NCBI GenBank assembly: GCA_017547805.1
Contig: JAFYOR010000106.1
Location: forward strand, 1-59,386
From: Clostridia bacterium
GTDB taxonomy: Bacteria; Bacillota; Clostridia; Christensenellales; Aristaeellaceae
Direction: 5' to 3'
Length of the DNA: 59,386 nt
Under the pieces are notes generated by a model. It worked only from the letters and a program-made list of their open reading frames with translations, did not search any database and had not been told where the DNA came from. Positions 30,260-38,821 of this stretch are shown in pieces; the first letter of the stretch is position 1, and each line of letters opens with the position of its first letter. Position numbers and translations under genes: made by a program.

Positions 30260-31546
30260 TCAGACCCAGCCTCTGAGCTTCACCGCATTGACAACACGGT
30301 TGATCGCCACCACATACGCCGCATCGCGCATGTACAGCTTCTTCTCCTGCGCCAGATCATAGATGTTCTGGAACGCCTTGGTCATCGCATTTTCCAGCTT
30401 CTCCAGAACCTCTTCCTTCGGCCAGTAGTAGTTCATGTTGCCCTGCACCTGCTCAAAGTAGCTGCAGGTCACGCCGCCGGCGTTGCACATGAAGTCCGGG
30501 ATCAGCATGATGCCCGCGTCCTCGATCAGCTGGTCGCAGTCGGGCGTGGTCGGGCCGTTGGCCGCTTCACACAGCACCTTGACCTTCTTGGAGATCTTCG
30601 GGAACACGGCCGGCGTGATCTGGTTTTCAAGCGCCGCCGGAATCAGCACGTCAACCTCCTGGCACAGCCACTCATCGCCCGGGAGAACTTCATAACCGAG
30701 CGCAAGCGCCTTCTCCTTGTCGATGCTGCCAAAGGCGTCCTTGATGGCAGCCAGTTCGGCGGGATCGCAGCCTTCCAGCTTGCGGAAGGTATACGCCGTC
30801 TTATCCTCAGCATTCCAGCAGGACACGGCGACGACCTTGCCGCCAAGCTCGGTGTACAGACGGGCGGCATACTCGGCAACGTTGCCAAAGCCCTGAATGC
30901 TGGCGCTGGTCTTGGTGATGTCGATGTTCATGTTCTTGAGGCACTCGCGCAGGCAGTAGATGACGCCGTAGCCGGTCGCCTCGGTGCGGCCCAGAGAGCC
31001 GCCCATGCCGACGGGCTTACCGGTGATCATGCCGGGGAAGCGCTGGCCCATAATGGACTCGTATTCATCCAGCATCCACATCATGTGCTGGCCGTTGGTC
31101 ATGACGTCCGGCGCCGGAACGTCGATGTTGTAGCCAACAAGGCTCTTCAGGCGGCGGATATAGCCGCGGCAAAGACGCTCCTGCTCGCCCTTGGACATGG
31201 TTCTGGGATCGCAGACAACGCCGCCCTTCGCGCCGCCCAGCGGAATATCCACAGCAGCGCACTTCCACGTCATCCACATGGAAAGCGCGCGAACGGTGTC
31301 GGCAGTCTCATGCGGATGGAAACGCAGGCCGCCCTTTCCCGGGCCTCTGGCATCGTTGTGGATCATACGGAACGCCTTGAACACCTTGGTGGTGCCGTCA
31401 TCCATCTTCACGGGAATGGTGAAATGGATTTCCTGGCAATGCTGACGAAGCAGATCCCGGGTACCCTGATCCAGCTCGAGGATCTCCGCAACACGATCAA
31501 ACTGAGTCTGAGCGTTTACAAAAGGATTGTAATTCTGATTGGCCAT
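30260..31546 (-). CDS. gdhA: NAD(P)-dependent glutamate dehydrogenase
   Basis: 428 residues of the Glu/Leu/Phe/Val dehydrogenase family. The substrate-binding GPGKGGLRFHP, the catalytic-Lys region IPLGGAKGGV, the PAPDVMTNG motif with the catalytic Asp, and the Rossmann QGFGNVA are all intact. The length and sequence match the catabolic NAD-linked hexameric enzyme of clostridia that deaminates glutamate to 2-oxoglutarate and ammonia. The start MANQNYN at 31546 follows AGGAGACTGTTTT; the longer frame is rejected. Single gene with its own promoter and terminator. Confidence 0.95.
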   Translation of the reverse strand: MANQNYNPFVNAQTQFDRVAEILELDQGTRDLLRQHCQEIHFTIPVKMDDGTTKVFKAFRMIHNDARGPGKGGLRFHPHETADTVRALSMWMTWKCAAVDIPLGGAKGGVVCDPRTMSKGEQERLCRGYIRRLKSLVGYNIDVPAPDVMTNGQHMMWMLDEYESIMGQRFPGMITGKPVGMGGSLGRTEATGYGVIYCLRECLKNMNIDITKTSASIQGFGNVAEYAARLYTELGGKVVAVSCWNAEDKTAYTFRKLEGCDPAELAAIKDAFGSIDKEKALALGYEVLPGDEWLCQEVDVLIPAALENQITPAVFPKISKKVKVLCEAANGPTTPDCDQLIEDAGIMLIPDFMCNAGGVTCSYFEQVQGNMNYYWPKEEVLEKLENAMTKAFQNIYDLAQEKKLYMRDAAYVVAINRVVNAVKLRGWV

Positions 31547-31696
31547 AAAACAGTCTCCTATCATAGTGGATTTTATCGCAGAAAATCCATTTTTTGCACT
31601 TCCATGCGCCGCAAGTTGCATTATCTACGTGAAAAGAACCTTCGTTTATCACAGGATTGACGCTCTGCGGACTGCAAAAATTTTCCGTATGCAGGA

Positions 31697-31725
31697 ATTA
31701 TACTCCGATTTTCGACAGAAATCAA
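31697..31725 (-). promoter_or_regulatory. gdhA promoter
   Basis: On the minus strand TTGATT, 17-base spacer, TATAAT, leaving a 5' leader of about 140 bases. No known riboswitch was recognised in the leader. The bases 31726-31978 between this and the next promoter show no supported gene. Confidence 0.7.
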
Positions 31726-31978
31726 CGGTTTTTTGCGGCTATAACGGCGTATATCGTTGAATAAAAGTGATTCATATCAAGCAATAGTTGAAACAATGTC
31801 AACAATAACCCATTTGGAGCAGAATTCATTTTCTGCGATTTTCTTTCTGACGCCCTGCATTCCGCCTTTGCCGGAGCAATTCCCGCAGCCTTCCGCCTTG
31901 CGCAGAGGGCGCAAATGCGTCAGCAAACGCGGACAGCAGCCTTCAAGCAGGCGACTTGAATACCCGCGCCCAGCCAAG

Positions 31979-32007
31979 TTGCGCAAATTAAAAAGAACTG
32001 ATATAAT
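31979..32007 (+). promoter_or_regulatory. Promoter of the 32041 gene
   Basis: TTGCGC, 17-base spacer, TATAAT, 33 bases before the ATG. Confidence 0.7.
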
Positions 32008-32040
32008 GCTACTGTTTATGCATTGCAAAGGAGACAGATC

Positions 32041-32700
32041 ATGCACAACAGAAAAACCCTTCACTTCGCCATGCGCGCGGGCGTTTACTGCCTCGGTCTC
32101 ATGTTCCTTGCGCTGGGCGTCGCGGTGTCGGTCAACAGCAACCTCGGCGTTTCCCCGGTCAACTCGCTCCCCTATGTCATCAGCCTGATCGTAAACGTCC
32201 CCATGGGCGCCTGCGTCACGGCGGTTTTCTGTACCTACATTCTGATGCAGTTCCTGCTGCTTGGCAGGAAGTTTCATCCTGTCAATCTTCTGCAGATCGT
32301 CTTTTCCACCATTTTCGGCTACTTTGTGGATTTTGCCAAGGCGCTGATCGGCTCATGGGCGCTGCCCGGCTATCCGGGACAGCTCGCGATGCTCTGCGCC
32401 AGCATCCTCCTCATTGCTCTGGGCATTCTGCTGTATATGGAAGCCCATCTGGTGCCCATGCCGATGGAAGGGCTGACCATGACGCTTGCAAAAAGGATGA
32501 ACAAGCCGTTCCCCATGGTGAAGACGACGGTAGACTGTATTGTGGTCGGCACGGGCGTTGTGCTGAGCATTGCGTTCCTCGGCCGTCTTGAGGGCATCCG
32601 GGAGGGCACCATCATCACCGCCATCGTCACCGGCAGGATCATCGGGCTGATGAAGCCGTGGATCCATCCGCTCACAAAAAAGCTGGGGCTAAGCGATTAA
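32041..32700 (+). CDS. YczE/YitT-like membrane protein
   Basis: 219 residues, five to six membrane helices. AAAGGAG sits nine bases before the ATG. The GVAVSVNSNLGVSPVNSLPY segment after the first helix and the later HLVPMPMEGLTMTLA follow the pattern of the YczE/DUF6198 family of integral membrane proteins. Some homologues are linked to peptide antibiotic production in Bacillus, but the molecular role is unknown. Single gene. Confidence 0.82.
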   Translation: MHNRKTLHFAMRAGVYCLGLMFLALGVAVSVNSNLGVSPVNSLPYVISLIVNVPMGACVTAVFCTYILMQFLLLGRKFHPVNLLQIVFSTIFGYFVDFAKALIGSWALPGYPGQLAMLCASILLIALGILLYMEAHLVPMPMEGLTMTLAKRMNKPFPMVKTTVDCIVVGTGVVLSIAFLGRLEGIREGTIITAIVTGRIIGLMKPWIHPLTKKLGLSD

Positions 32701-32721
32701 CCGCTCCGGCTGCATGCACAC

Positions 32722-32750
32722 TTGACTTAGTCTTTTGAGCTCCGTATAAT
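32722..32750 (+). promoter_or_regulatory. Promoter of the UroD-like gene
   Basis: TTGACT, 17-base spacer, TATAAT, 63 bases before the ATG at 32814. Confidence 0.75.
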
Positions 32751-32813
32751 TTATGGCAGATATCCCCTTATTCGGTGCGCACGCGAAATCCGAACAACAC
32801 ACGGAGGGATCCC

Positions 32814-33878
32814 ATGCCGGTTCATTTTGATCTTGAACGCCTTGACCGCGTCATCGATGCCCACACCCGCTGGTGGAACGGCACGCTTGACCGCCCGCTG
32901 GTGTCCGTCACCATCCCGGACGCATACGACGTCCCCCGCCGCGCTCCCGCGCCGCCGCTCAGCCAGGAAACCTGTGCGGATTTTTCGTGGACGCCAGAGC
33001 AGGTGATCGACGCCATCGACGAGCAGCTCAGCCGCTGCGAATTCGCCGGCGACGCCTTCCCCTTCGTCAACTTCGACGCCTTCGGCCCCGGTGTGCTGGC
33101 GGCCTTCTGCGGCGCGAAGCTGGATAACAGCTCCGGGCGCGTCTGGTTCTGGCCGGATGAGGTGCGGGAAATTCAGGACATCCACGTGAAGTACGACCCG
33201 GACAGCAAATGGGTTCAGCGGATCAAGACCATCTATCGTGCAGGCCTGAAAAAATGGAACGGCGTCGTCGTGATGGGCTTCCCGGATCTGGGCGGCGTGA
33301 TGGACGTCGCCGCCACCTTCCGCGGCAGTGAAAACCTGCTGATGGATCTTTATGACGATCCCGACGAGGTCAAGCGCCTGTGCCGGGAGATTCAGGACGC
33401 ATGGTATGCCGCATACGAGGACCTTGCGCAGGTGCTCGCGCCGCAGCGCGCATTTTCCCACTGGTCAGGGCTGGTCAGCCGGGAGCGCTCCTACATTACC
33501 CAGTGCGATTTCTGCTATATGATCGGCAACCCGATGTTCCGGGAATTCGTCATGGAGACGCTGCGCGAGGACACGCAGCGCCTGCCGCTGAGCATTTATC
33601 ATCTGGACGGCATCGGGCAGCTCAATCACCTTGACGACATCCTCTCCCTTGAGAATCTGAGCGCCGTGCAATGGGTATACGGCGACGGGCAGCCCTCCGC
33701 CATCCACTGGCTTGACGTGTACCGCAGAATTCAGGCCGCCGGAAAAGGCATGATGATCTGCGGCGGCCCGAAGGATTTCCTTGACGTCCTTGATCAGATT
33801 CACGGCACGCCGTATGCCAGGCTTGAAATCAAAAACAGCGAGCGCGAGCTTGTAAAGCGCGTCCTTGACGCCAGATAA
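32814..33878 (+). CDS. UroD-like family protein
   Basis: 354 residues. The start MPVHFDLERLDRVIDAHTRWW follows CGGAGGGATCCC. Pattern of the UroD-like proteins of unknown function that begin with a 'W..W..G..DRPLV' segment (RWWNGTLDRPLVSVTIP), followed by a barrel with FPFVNFDAFGPG and LSIYHLDGIGQLNHLDDIL. It is clearly distinct from the 20654 protein, as it lacks the HxC metal motif. Function unknown; some homologues lie in carbohydrate loci. Confidence 0.75.
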   Translation: MPVHFDLERLDRVIDAHTRWWNGTLDRPLVSVTIPDAYDVPRRAPAPPLSQETCADFSWTPEQVIDAIDEQLSRCEFAGDAFPFVNFDAFGPGVLAAFCGAKLDNSSGRVWFWPDEVREIQDIHVKYDPDSKWVQRIKTIYRAGLKKWNGVVVMGFPDLGGVMDVAATFRGSENLLMDLYDDPDEVKRLCREIQDAWYAAYEDLAQVLAPQRAFSHWSGLVSRERSYITQCDFCYMIGNPMFREFVMETLREDTQRLPLSIYHLDGIGQLNHLDDILSLENLSAVQWVYGDGQPSAIHWLDVYRRIQAAGKGMMICGGPKDFLDVLDQIHGTPYARLEIKNSERELVKRVLDAR

Positions 33879-33962
33879 CCTTCACCATCGGACTGGTGGA
33901 CAGGGGAACCTTTCCCCCGCCGCGACCGATCCCATCAACTGTTCAATTGAAACTATTCGATC

Positions 33963-33995
33963 AAAGCACGGCCGCTTCAGGCTGTGCTTTTTTTC
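33963..33995 (+). terminator. Terminator of the UroD-like gene
   Basis: Stem AAAGCACGGCC/GGCTGTGCTTT (one G-T pair) followed by T6. The remaining bases of 33879-34182 hold only this and the next promoter. Confidence 0.82.
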
Positions 33996-34032
33996 ATGCT
34001 TTTTCTTTTATGCAGCCCCGTTCCGGCTTTGA

Positions 34033-34061
34033 TTGACAGCCATTTGCGCCTATGCTATGAT
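34033..34061 (+). promoter_or_regulatory. Promoter of the secreted protein gene
   Basis: TTGACA, 17-base spacer, TATGAT; about 120-base leader to the ATG at 34183. Confidence 0.7.
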
Positions 34062-34182
34062 GAAAATGCGTAATGTTCGCTCCCACTTCCGCCCGAGTCT
34101 GCATGATATGCAGCATGGCGCACGCGGGCGATTCCACGCAATTGCCCATGTGAAAATATCAATCATGAAAGGCGGCCTGTTT

Positions 34183-35535
34183 ATGCGCTTTCATCGTCTT
34201 TTCGTCTGTCTTTCCCTTGTGCTTCTTGGCGGGCTGTGCGCGCTGCTCCCGGCAAAGTCCGCTTTGGCGCAGTCGGAGTTTGAGTGTTCGGCAGAAATCG
34301 CCGTTTACAGCATTTCGCAGGAAAGATATCTGCGCTCCTGCGGAGAGATTGCGGAGCTATCCCAGATCGGCGCAGATGAATATTTCACGTTTGTCCTGAC
34401 GCGCACCTACAACGGCAGCCAGACAAAGCGCGTTGAGAATTTCTATGTCCGCGTGGACGACGGCCCCAAGTGGAGCTGGATTGCAAACGATATACAGCCC
34501 GGCCAGCGGTCTTCTGCGCACATCTATTACTCCAACATGCAAAACCTCATGAAGCCCGGCACGCACAAGGTGGTGTGGTATGTCAACGACACCCCCATTC
34601 TGACCAAGTCCTTCACGCTGACGCAGGGCGATAACTGGTACAGCCGCTTTTCCATGCCTTCCGCCGACGAAATCAAAAATGCCAACCAGACGGCCACGGT
34701 GCGCTCTCCGTATCTTTACGGCTGGCTGACGATGGACAATAACTTCCGCTACACAGAGATCTCCGTCGACTTCAAGGCCGACTATGTCCCGAAAGCCACC
34801 TACTGCGCGCTGGCGAATCTGCGGCTGGATCTTTCCGGGCTGAAAAAGAAATACAAGAACGTTCACAGCGAATACGAATCGGTCAACCTGTACGCAGGCT
34901 TCCAGCGCCGCTGGAATGAAACCATCACCATCATGTCCGCGTGGGACATCTACTACACCGACAAAAACGGCGTGGAACACACGCTTCGCCCCAAGCAGAT
35001 CTATCCGGACAAGACCTACATCGGCGACGGTACGTTCGGCGGCGAAGGCACCGGCATGCAGATGCTCATGCCCTACGACTGGGAGGTCGGTCACTGGTAC
35101 CGGATGCTGCTGCAGTGCGGACAATCCGACAGCGGCACCACGACGGTGGAGCAATGGGTCTGCGATCTTGAGACGGGCGAATGGACGCTGATGTGCAAAT
35201 GCGACACCGGTCTGCCGGACTCCTGCTTTATCGGCTCCAACGCTTTCTTTCTTGAAAACTTCGACCCCAAATACGCCGGCGAAATCCGCGCCATGGAAGT
35301 GACCAACGCCCGCGTGCGCGACACAAAGGGCAACTGGCGCGCGCTCACCTCCGCATACATTGGCTGCAACGGCGGTCTGCCCAACTACAACGGCAGCTAC
35401 GCCTACGGCGCGGACGACACCAGCTTCTTCATGATCACCAGCGGCGCCGGCGGAGACTGGTACGGCACCAGCCGCGTGCCCAAAAACAATAAAACCTACA
35501 ACCTCAAATACGGCGCGTCCACCTGCCCCTATTAA
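34183..35535 (+). CDS. Secreted DUF3472-like protein
   Basis: 450 residues. I chose ATG 34183 because AAAGGCGG lies seven bases before it and the protein then begins with a signal peptide (RLFVCLSLVLLGGLCALLPA, cleavage near ALA-QS at about 29-31). After an N-terminal beta domain, the part from about residue 180 on (AGFQRRWNETITIMSAWD; GGEGTGMQML; WEVGHWYRMLLQC; FFLENFDP) follows the DUF3472 pattern as I recall it. These proteins are thought to bind or act on carbohydrates. No membrane anchor, so it is released or loosely wall-bound. Confidence 0.68.
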   Translation: MRFHRLFVCLSLVLLGGLCALLPAKSALAQSEFECSAEIAVYSISQERYLRSCGEIAELSQIGADEYFTFVLTRTYNGSQTKRVENFYVRVDDGPKWSWIANDIQPGQRSSAHIYYSNMQNLMKPGTHKVVWYVNDTPILTKSFTLTQGDNWYSRFSMPSADEIKNANQTATVRSPYLYGWLTMDNNFRYTEISVDFKADYVPKATYCALANLRLDLSGLKKKYKNVHSEYESVNLYAGFQRRWNETITIMSAWDIYYTDKNGVEHTLRPKQIYPDKTYIGDGTFGGEGTGMQMLMPYDWEVGHWYRMLLQCGQSDSGTTTVEQWVCDLETGEWTLMCKCDTGLPDSCFIGSNAFFLENFDPKYAGEIRAMEVTNARVRDTKGNWRALTSAYIGCNGGLPNYNGSYAYGADDTSFFMITSGAGGDWYGTSRVPKNNKTYNLKYGASTCPY

Positions 35536-35577
35536 GCCGGGATCCGCGCCAGATTATCTGAGAATACGGAGGTTTAC

Positions 35578-36657
35578 ATGACGCCTTCCCCTTCATCCGC
35601 CATCCGCAGCGGCAGACTCTGGCCGCTGGATCTGCTTCGGATCCTCGCCGCCTTCGGCGTCGTTGTGCTGCACACGACACCCCTGCCGGATGTGCTCGGC
35701 GGCGTTCACAGCGCGCAGTGGCAGGCGGCTGTCTCGCTCAGCATCCTGTTTCGTTGGTGCGTTCCCGTGTTTTTCATGATCAGCGGCGCGCTGTTCCTTT
35801 CCCCGGAACGCCCCTTCTCCATGCACAGGCTTTACAAAAAAACCATCCTGCGCATTTCGCTCAGCTTCCTGTTCTGGTCCGCGCTCTACGCGCTTGTGCA
35901 TTGCCTGCGCACCGGCAAGGGCAAATGGACGTTCCTCAACCAGCTTGTGCGCGGGCATTATCACATGTGGTACATTTTCGCCATTCTCGCGTTGTATATG
36001 CTCACGCCCCTTGTCCGGGAAATGACGAAAAACCGGAAAATGACGCAGTACTTTCTCCTTCTGGGCTTTGTGTTCACATTTTTGCTCCCGCAGCTGTTTT
36101 CGTTTCTTTTCCTCTTCCCGCTGCCGCATGAGGATGTTTTCGCCTCCGTCCGTTCCGCTGTCACGCAGCTCAATCCGCTTTCCGGCATACACGCCCTGTA
36201 TTACTTTGTGCTGGGCGATTACCTGAGCCGCAGCGGCATCGGCAAAACGCTTCGGCGGCTGCTGTATCTGTGCGGCGCAGCGGGCTGTGTGCTGTCCATC
36301 GCGCTGACCCTCTGGCACTGCGGCGCCATCGGTGAAATCAGCGCCCTGTTTTACGACGTTTCCGCCCTGCCTGTCCTGATGATGGCTGCATCTGTCTTCG
36401 TCTTTTTCCGCGAGCGCTTTTCCGCCTTCGATCCTTCGCCGCGCGCCGCGCGCATCGTGACGGAGCTTGCCGCCTGTTCCTTCGGCGTCTATCTGCTCCA
36501 TCCGCTGATCATGGAAAGCATGCAGCTGTCCATGCCATGCTCGCCCCTGCTCATTCCCCCCGCAATTCTGGCATGGGCGCTGGCCGTTTATCTGATCTCG
36601 CTGCCCCTTTGCATGCTCCTTCGCCGGATTCCGCATCTGGGGAAGATCATCCTGTGA
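35578..36657 (+). CDS. Acyltransferase family 3 membrane protein
   Basis: 359 residues, about ten membrane helices. LWPLDLLRILAAFGVVVLHT carries the family His after the first helix, and WCVPVFFMISGALFLSPER follows. ATG after ACGGAGGTTTAC, 42 bases after the secreted protein gene, so the two are possibly co-transcribed. It likely acylates a surface glycan. Weakly similar in layout to the acyltransferase at 28377 but not a recent duplicate. Confidence 0.88.
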   Translation: MTPSPSSAIRSGRLWPLDLLRILAAFGVVVLHTTPLPDVLGGVHSAQWQAAVSLSILFRWCVPVFFMISGALFLSPERPFSMHRLYKKTILRISLSFLFWSALYALVHCLRTGKGKWTFLNQLVRGHYHMWYIFAILALYMLTPLVREMTKNRKMTQYFLLLGFVFTFLLPQLFSFLFLFPLPHEDVFASVRSAVTQLNPLSGIHALYYFVLGDYLSRSGIGKTLRRLLYLCGAAGCVLSIALTLWHCGAIGEISALFYDVSALPVLMMAASVFVFFRERFSAFDPSPRAARIVTELAACSFGVYLLHPLIMESMQLSMPCSPLLIPPAILAWALAVYLISLPLCMLLRRIPHLGKIIL

Positions 36658-36741
36658 CCGCAGCGCATCCTTTCGTCTCTTCTTTCAGGGCGCGTCCCTG
36701 TCCCCCACTGAAACCAGACATCCTAACAGGAGGAACTCAGC

Positions 36742-37113
36742 ATGACTTTCACCTTCAACCACACCAACCTCAACGTCTGCGACATCGAGCGCAGCGTCCG
36801 CTTCTATGAAGAAGCGCTGGGACTTCAGGTCGTCCGCCGCAAGGAAGCCTCCGACGGCAGCTTCACGCTCACCTTCCTCTCCGATGGAAAGAGCGATTAT
36901 CTGCTGGAGCTGACGTGGCTGCGCGACCATGCTGGCAAGCCCTATGATCTGGGCGAAAACGAAACGCACATGTGCTTCACCGCCGAGGATTACGACGCGG
37001 CGCACGAAAAGCACGCGCAGATGGGCTGCATCTGCTATGAAAACACCGCGATGGGCCTGTATTTCATCAACGATCCCGACAATCACTGGATTGAAATCGT
37101 TCGTAAAAAGTAA
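36742..37113 (+). CDS. Glyoxalase I / VOC family protein
   Basis: 123 residues. HTNLNVCDIERSVRFYEEALGL gives the first metal His and the VOC fold. LLELTWLRD gives the first metal Glu; NETHMCFTAEDYDAAHEKH and FINDPDNHWIEIVRK give the second His and final Glu. All four metal ligands are in their usual places, so it is probably lactoylglutathione lyase-like (methylglyoxal detoxification). AGGAGGAACTCAGC before the ATG. Confidence 0.9.
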   Translation: MTFTFNHTNLNVCDIERSVRFYEEALGLQVVRRKEASDGSFTLTFLSDGKSDYLLELTWLRDHAGKPYDLGENETHMCFTAEDYDAAHEKHAQMGCICYENTAMGLYFINDPDNHWIEIVRKK

Positions 37114-37125
37114 TCATTCGCAAAA

Positions 37126-37158
37126 ACAAAACCCGACCTTTCCGGTCGGGTTTTGTTT
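37126..37158. terminator. Bidirectional terminator
   Basis: Stem ACAAAACCCGACC/CGGTCGGGTTTTGT with a short loop between convergent genes. Confidence 0.85.
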
Positions 37159-37169
37159 GTCATGATGCT

Positions 37170-37652
37170 TTATGATTTCTTGTCGCCGAGCATGCTGACG
37201 ACGGTTTCCAGAATGTCCTCCAGCACGGATTCCGAATCGTCATCCTCTCCCTTAAGGACCTTGAGCACCTGCTTCTTCGTTTCCGCATCCGCCTCACGAT
37301 ACAGCGTGATGATCTTCTTCTCCGTCGCAGTCAGCTGCATGGACGTCTTGCCGGAAGACGTGCTCGTCTTCTTGGTTTCTGTCTTTTTGGTTTCCTTCTT
37401 CTTGGTTTCCGTCTTCTTCTGCGTCTTTGACGAGGAAGTCTCCTTCGCCGCATTGATGAGGGAGGCCTGCGTCACTCCCGTGATTTTCGCAATCTGCTTG
37501 AGCTGCGCCTGCGTCAGATCCTTCTGTCCGCGCTCCGCCAGGCTGATGTCCGACGCCGACAGGCCGGAAATCTTCCGCGCCAGCTGCTCCTGCGTCATGT
37601 CCGCATTTGTCCGCGCTTCCTTGATGAGCACGCCCACCTTTTTCGCCGCCAT
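37170..37652 (-). CDS. Xre-type DNA-binding protein with Lys/Thr linker
   Basis: 160 residues. Start MAAKKVGVLIKEAR after GAGGAGGCGACAAT. Residues 5-60 form a helix-turn-helix (ARTNADMTQEQLARKISGLS, then DISLAERGQKDL). Residues about 66-100 are a low-complexity linker of KKTETK-like units. The last 60 residues form acidic helices (TEKKIITLYREADAETKKQV). A transcription regulator with a flexible basic middle is the likely description. Targets are unknown. Divergent from the operon at 37780, which it may regulate. Confidence 0.82.
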   Translation of the reverse strand: MAAKKVGVLIKEARTNADMTQEQLARKISGLSASDISLAERGQKDLTQAQLKQIAKITGVTQASLINAAKETSSSKTQKKTETKKKETKKTETKKTSTSSGKTSMQLTATEKKIITLYREADAETKKQVLKVLKGEDDDSESVLEDILETVVSMLGDKKS

Positions 37653-37691
37653 ATTGTCGCCTCCTCTTGTGTTTGCTGCCATTTTACCATG

Positions 37692-37720
37692 TTCTCATGC
37701 GCTGTGCAATATGGTATAAT
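37692..37720 (+). promoter_or_regulatory. Promoter of the 37780 operon
   Basis: TTCTCA, 17-base spacer, TATAAT. The -35 box is weak, which fits an activated or regulated promoter. Confidence 0.5.
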
Positions 37721-37779
37721 AAGCGCAGCAACCCATCAGCCAAAGGCTGTTTCCGATTGATCCATAAGGAGGCCGTATC

Positions 37780-38793
37780 ATGCGCGTCATCGACAGTCAT
37801 GTCCATCTTGAAAACCATGATCCCGCAAAAGCGCTTGCCATGGCGGATGACTTCGGTTACGAAAGGTTTGCCCTGATGGCAATCCCCTGCTACACCGATC
37901 CGCTCAACACGCTGGAATGCCTGCTTGCCAAGCGCGCCGCCCCGGAGAGGATCTATGCCTTCGGCGGCATGGTGTATACGCCCGGCACGCCGGCAAACGG
38001 CCGCGACCACGAAAAACAGCTGGAGCTGATGATGCAGGCCGGCTGCGACGGCTTCAAAATCCTTGAAAGCAAGCCCAGCGTTTACCGCCGGCTGCAGCTT
38101 CCGCTTGACGGCGACGTCTTTGACCGCGCCTTTGCCCTTGCGCAGGCGGAACAGATCCCCATCACATGGCACGCCGGCGACCCGGCGACCTTCTGGGACG
38201 CAAAAACCGCGCCTGAGTTTGCCGTCCGACACAACTGGCTGTGCGTGGGCGAAGGATTCCCCAGCCTTGCCAGGCTCTACGGCGAAGTGGAAAACGTCTT
38301 TGCGCGCTATCCCAGGCTCTGCGCATCCATGGCGCATCTGTATTTCACATCCGATGACCGCGCGCATGCCGAGCGCATGCTTGACCAATACGAAAACTTC
38401 TGGCTCGATCTGACGCCGGGAAGCGAAATGTACCATGCATTCCTCGCCGACCGCGATGGCTGGAAGGCATTCTTTGACAAATATCAGGACAAGCTCGTCT
38501 TCGGTACGGACATGGTCGATGCGGAGGGCGATGTCGTCTTCGGCAGCCAGCAGACCATCGTTGATTTCGTCCTGAACACCCTTTGCGACGACAAGCCCTT
38601 CAGCATCGGCGGCGTCAGCGGAACAGGCCTCGGCCTCGCACCCGCCGTTCAGCAGAAAATCCTCGCCGGCAACTTTGAGCGCCGCGCCGGCACGCCCAAT
38701 CCCATCAGCGCGTCGGGTCTGAATGCTTACGCGGAGTATCTGATGCCGCGCCTGACGAAGGAAGACCAGCGCCGCGCCGAAGCGCTGCTGTGA
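37780..38793 (+). CDS. Amidohydrolase-family metal hydrolase
   Basis: 337 residues. VIDSHVHLENHDP supplies the HxH metal motif at the N-terminus (residues 7 and 9). Later ITWHAGDP supplies a His, MAHLYF another, and VFGTDMVDAEGD the catalytic Asp, as in the amidohydrolase_2 (LigI/ACMSD-like) subfamily. It probably hydrolyses a lactone or decarboxylates a small acid. ATAAGGAGGCCGTATC before the ATG. First gene of a four-gene operon with a GHL10-type glycosidase, an esterase and a HAD phosphatase. Confidence 0.82.
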   Translation: MRVIDSHVHLENHDPAKALAMADDFGYERFALMAIPCYTDPLNTLECLLAKRAAPERIYAFGGMVYTPGTPANGRDHEKQLELMMQAGCDGFKILESKPSVYRRLQLPLDGDVFDRAFALAQAEQIPITWHAGDPATFWDAKTAPEFAVRHNWLCVGEGFPSLARLYGEVENVFARYPRLCASMAHLYFTSDDRAHAERMLDQYENFWLDLTPGSEMYHAFLADRDGWKAFFDKYQDKLVFGTDMVDAEGDVVFGSQQTIVDFVLNTLCDDKPFSIGGVSGTGLGLAPAVQQKILAGNFERRAGTPNPISASGLNAYAEYLMPRLTKEDQRRAEALL

Positions 38794-38821
38794 TGGATTC
38801 GCCGCCCGAAAGGAGATTCCC

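Noticed and set aside
30215-31660. 481-codon plus-strand frame opposite gdhA
   Set aside because: Shadow of gdhA, which has every family motif on the other strand.
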